16,131 nt of DNA from Spirochaetaceae bacterium (lineage in GTDB: Bacteria; Spirochaetota; Spirochaetia; Treponematales; Breznakiellaceae): NCBI GenBank assembly GCA_031255315.1, contig JAIRSS010000197.1:1-16131 (forward strand). The letters run 5' to 3'. The notes beneath the pieces are model-generated. The model worked only from the letters and a program-made list of their open reading frames with translations, was not told where the DNA came from and did not search any database. A program made the translations under genes and the position numbers. Shown piece by piece: positions 14,915 through 16,131 of this stretch. Every line of letters starts with the position of its first letter. Positions within the stretch are counted from its first letter, which is position 1.

Positions 14915-15919
14915 CTACTTGTTGTTGTTATTATATTGCAGCAATACAGCCGCAATGATCACTAAACCACGGGCAGCCTGTTGAAGAAACGACGACACGC
15001 CACCCAAAACGAGCATATTGTTGATCATCATCAACATAATCGCACCCAAAAAAGTTCCGACAATAGTTCCCCTGCCTCCTGACATGGAAGTCCCCCCGAT
15101 TACCACTGCGGCAATGGCTTCAAGCTCGTAACCGCTGCCATCCCCGGAGGAATGGATGCAGTTTATCCGGGAAGACCAGAGCAGGGCCGAAACTGCCACA
15201 GTAAAACCGGTAATTATGTAGGGGACCAGCTTTATCAGATTGATGTTGATTGCCGAATACCGGGCTACCTGTTCATTGGCCCCTACCGCACAGACATAGC
15301 GGCCAAACCGGGTGTTATTTAAAAGCAGATGAAACACCACTGTCAGAATGACAAAAACCCAGACCGGCACGGGGATGCCCAGAACCGAAGCAGGGCCGAA
15401 ACGGGAATAGACAGTATTCCTGGAGAGAATATTTGCCGCTCCGGAAAAATACTGGATCAGGGAGCGGAAAATTGCCATAGTACCCAGCGTTGCAATAAAG
15501 GGGGCTATCCTCCCCCTGGTCACCATAAAGCCGTTTACAAAACCGCAGACAGCGCCGAAAAGCAGGACGAACAGGATCGTCAGGACAACCGCAGGAAACG
15601 AATCCCCGGGAAACAGATTGAGGAAATAGATACCGATGCCTCCGACAAAGGCCATCATGGAACCTACCGATAGTTCTATGCCTCCGGAAATGATGATCAG
15701 AGTCATTCCCAGACCAATTATCCCCGTGTAGGAAGCCTGTTTAACGATATTCAACAAATTCCCGACACTGAGAAAAGCAGGCCAACCGACAATGGTGGAA
15801 AAGACAAAGAGCAGAATAAACGCCAGCCCTGTGGAATGATCGCTCCACTTGAAACGGGAGGCGTATTCCCTGATAAGGGCGGCAGCCCTGCCCGATTTAA
15901 CCGCTTGCTGATCACTCAT
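14915..15919 (-). CDS. ABC importer permease, RbsC-like (CUT2 family)
   Basis: A membrane permease of the BPD_transp_2 family (RbsC/MglC/XylH type), 334 residues, with about eight to ten hydrophobic helices starting near residue 30. Family hallmarks are GGIELSVGSM (third to fourth helix), NGFMVTRGRIAPFIATLGTM and the ATPase-contact region EAIAAVVIGGTSMSGGRG in the C-terminal third. Such permeases usually form homodimers fed by one binding protein and one double-domain ATPase. The ATG overlaps the stop of the upstream ATPase gene (ATGA) and is preceded by GGGAG, so the two are coupled. The C-terminus (YNNNNK) is short and polar. The transported sugar or nucleoside is not determinable here. Confidence 0.94.
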   Translation of the reverse strand: MSDQQAVKSGRAAALIREYASRFKWSDHSTGLAFILLFVFSTIVGWPAFLSVGNLLNIVKQASYTGIIGLGMTLIIISGGIELSVGSMMAFVGGIGIYFLNLFPGDSFPAVVLTILFVLLFGAVCGFVNGFMVTRGRIAPFIATLGTMAIFRSLIQYFSGAANILSRNTVYSRFGPASVLGIPVPVWVFVILTVVFHLLLNNTRFGRYVCAVGANEQVARYSAININLIKLVPYIITGFTVAVSALLWSSRINCIHSSGDGSGYELEAIAAVVIGGTSMSGGRGTIVGTFLGAIMLMMINNMLVLGGVSSFLQQAARGLVIIAAVLLQYNNNNK

Positions 15920-16131
15920 AACTTACTCCCGGAATCTGCGGCCCCACCAGCCGCGCCGCTAATACCCGTCGCGTGAAACATAATTTCTTCCTCGTTGATA
16001 TGGTTTCCTTCAAGGCATCCGGTAATTGCCCCTTCTTTCATCACATAGACCCGACTGCACAGCCCTATCAATTCTTCCATCTCGGAGGAAATGACAATGC
16101 AGGAGATACCCTTTTCCGCAAGCTGATGGAT
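15916..16131 (-). CDS. ABC importer ATP-binding protein, RbsA-like, C-terminal end only (cut by window edge)
   Basis: Only the last 71 residues are inside the window; the gene continues beyond 16131. The readable part begins IHQLAEKGISCIVISSEMEEL and goes on with CSRVYVMKEGAITG. This is the end of the second nucleotide-binding domain of double-domain sugar ATPases such as RbsA and MglA. The SSE in place of the usual H-loop histidine is typical of that second domain. The tail (GISGAAGGAADSGSK) is Gly/Ala-rich. The TGA stop at 15916-15918 overlaps the permease ATG. Walker motifs lie outside the window, so activity cannot be judged. Confidence 0.9.
   Translation of the reverse strand: MHQLAEKGISCIVISSEMEELIGLCSRVYVMKEGAITGCLEGNHINEEEIMFHATGISGAAGGAADSGSKL

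Overview
The window looks like chromosome of an anaerobic, fermentative bacterium with a GC content slightly above 50%. The mix of a secD-secF-ispH block, a calcium-site MglB protein and an E. coli-type anaerobic purine cluster would fit a gut Treponema-like spirochaete. That assignment is an impression from gene content, not from a marker gene. Every substantial open stretch is accounted for: twelve genes, one of them cut by the right edge, plus a few non-coding signals.

Plus strand, left part (77-5129): secD and secF overlap by four bases (protein translocation motor). ispH follows (last step of the MEP isoprenoid pathway). After a 117-base gap comes mglB, a galactose/glucose-binding protein that retains every sugar- and calcium-binding residue of the E. 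coli protein but has no mglA or mglC beside it. A strong hairpin at 5165-5204 separates it from the convergent minus-strand operon and mainly serves that operon.

Minus strand, centre (13596 down to 5212): a six-gene operon in the order ridA, ygeY, ygeW, arcC/yqeA, ygfK, ssnA. Its gene set matches the cluster that E. coli and other gut bacteria use for anaerobic purine/urate breakdown. A textbook-like promoter (TTGACT, 17-base spacer, TACAAT) lies before ridA, with a perfect 6+6 inverted repeat inside it. The arcC-ygfK gap holds mutually exclusive hairpins and a tandem 11-base repeat. The likely logic is that SsnA and YgfK process the purine ring or its derivatives, YgeW and YgeY split ureido/carbamoyl intermediates, carbamate kinase recovers ATP from carbamoyl phosphate, and RidA clears reactive 2-aminoacrylate. 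The usual partners ygeX, hydA/hyuA and the xanthine dehydrogenase genes are not in the window.

Minus strand, right part (16131 down to 13895): the end of an RbsA-type ATPase, an RbsC-type permease and a substrate-binding protein form a sugar/nucleoside-type (CUT2) ABC importer operon, closed by a terminator at 13841-13873. Roughly 150 GC-rich bases without a recognisable gene separate it from the purine operon promoter.

The main items worth following are the RidA-led purine operon and its built-in control sites. I see no CRISPR array, phage, transposon, rRNA or tRNA.
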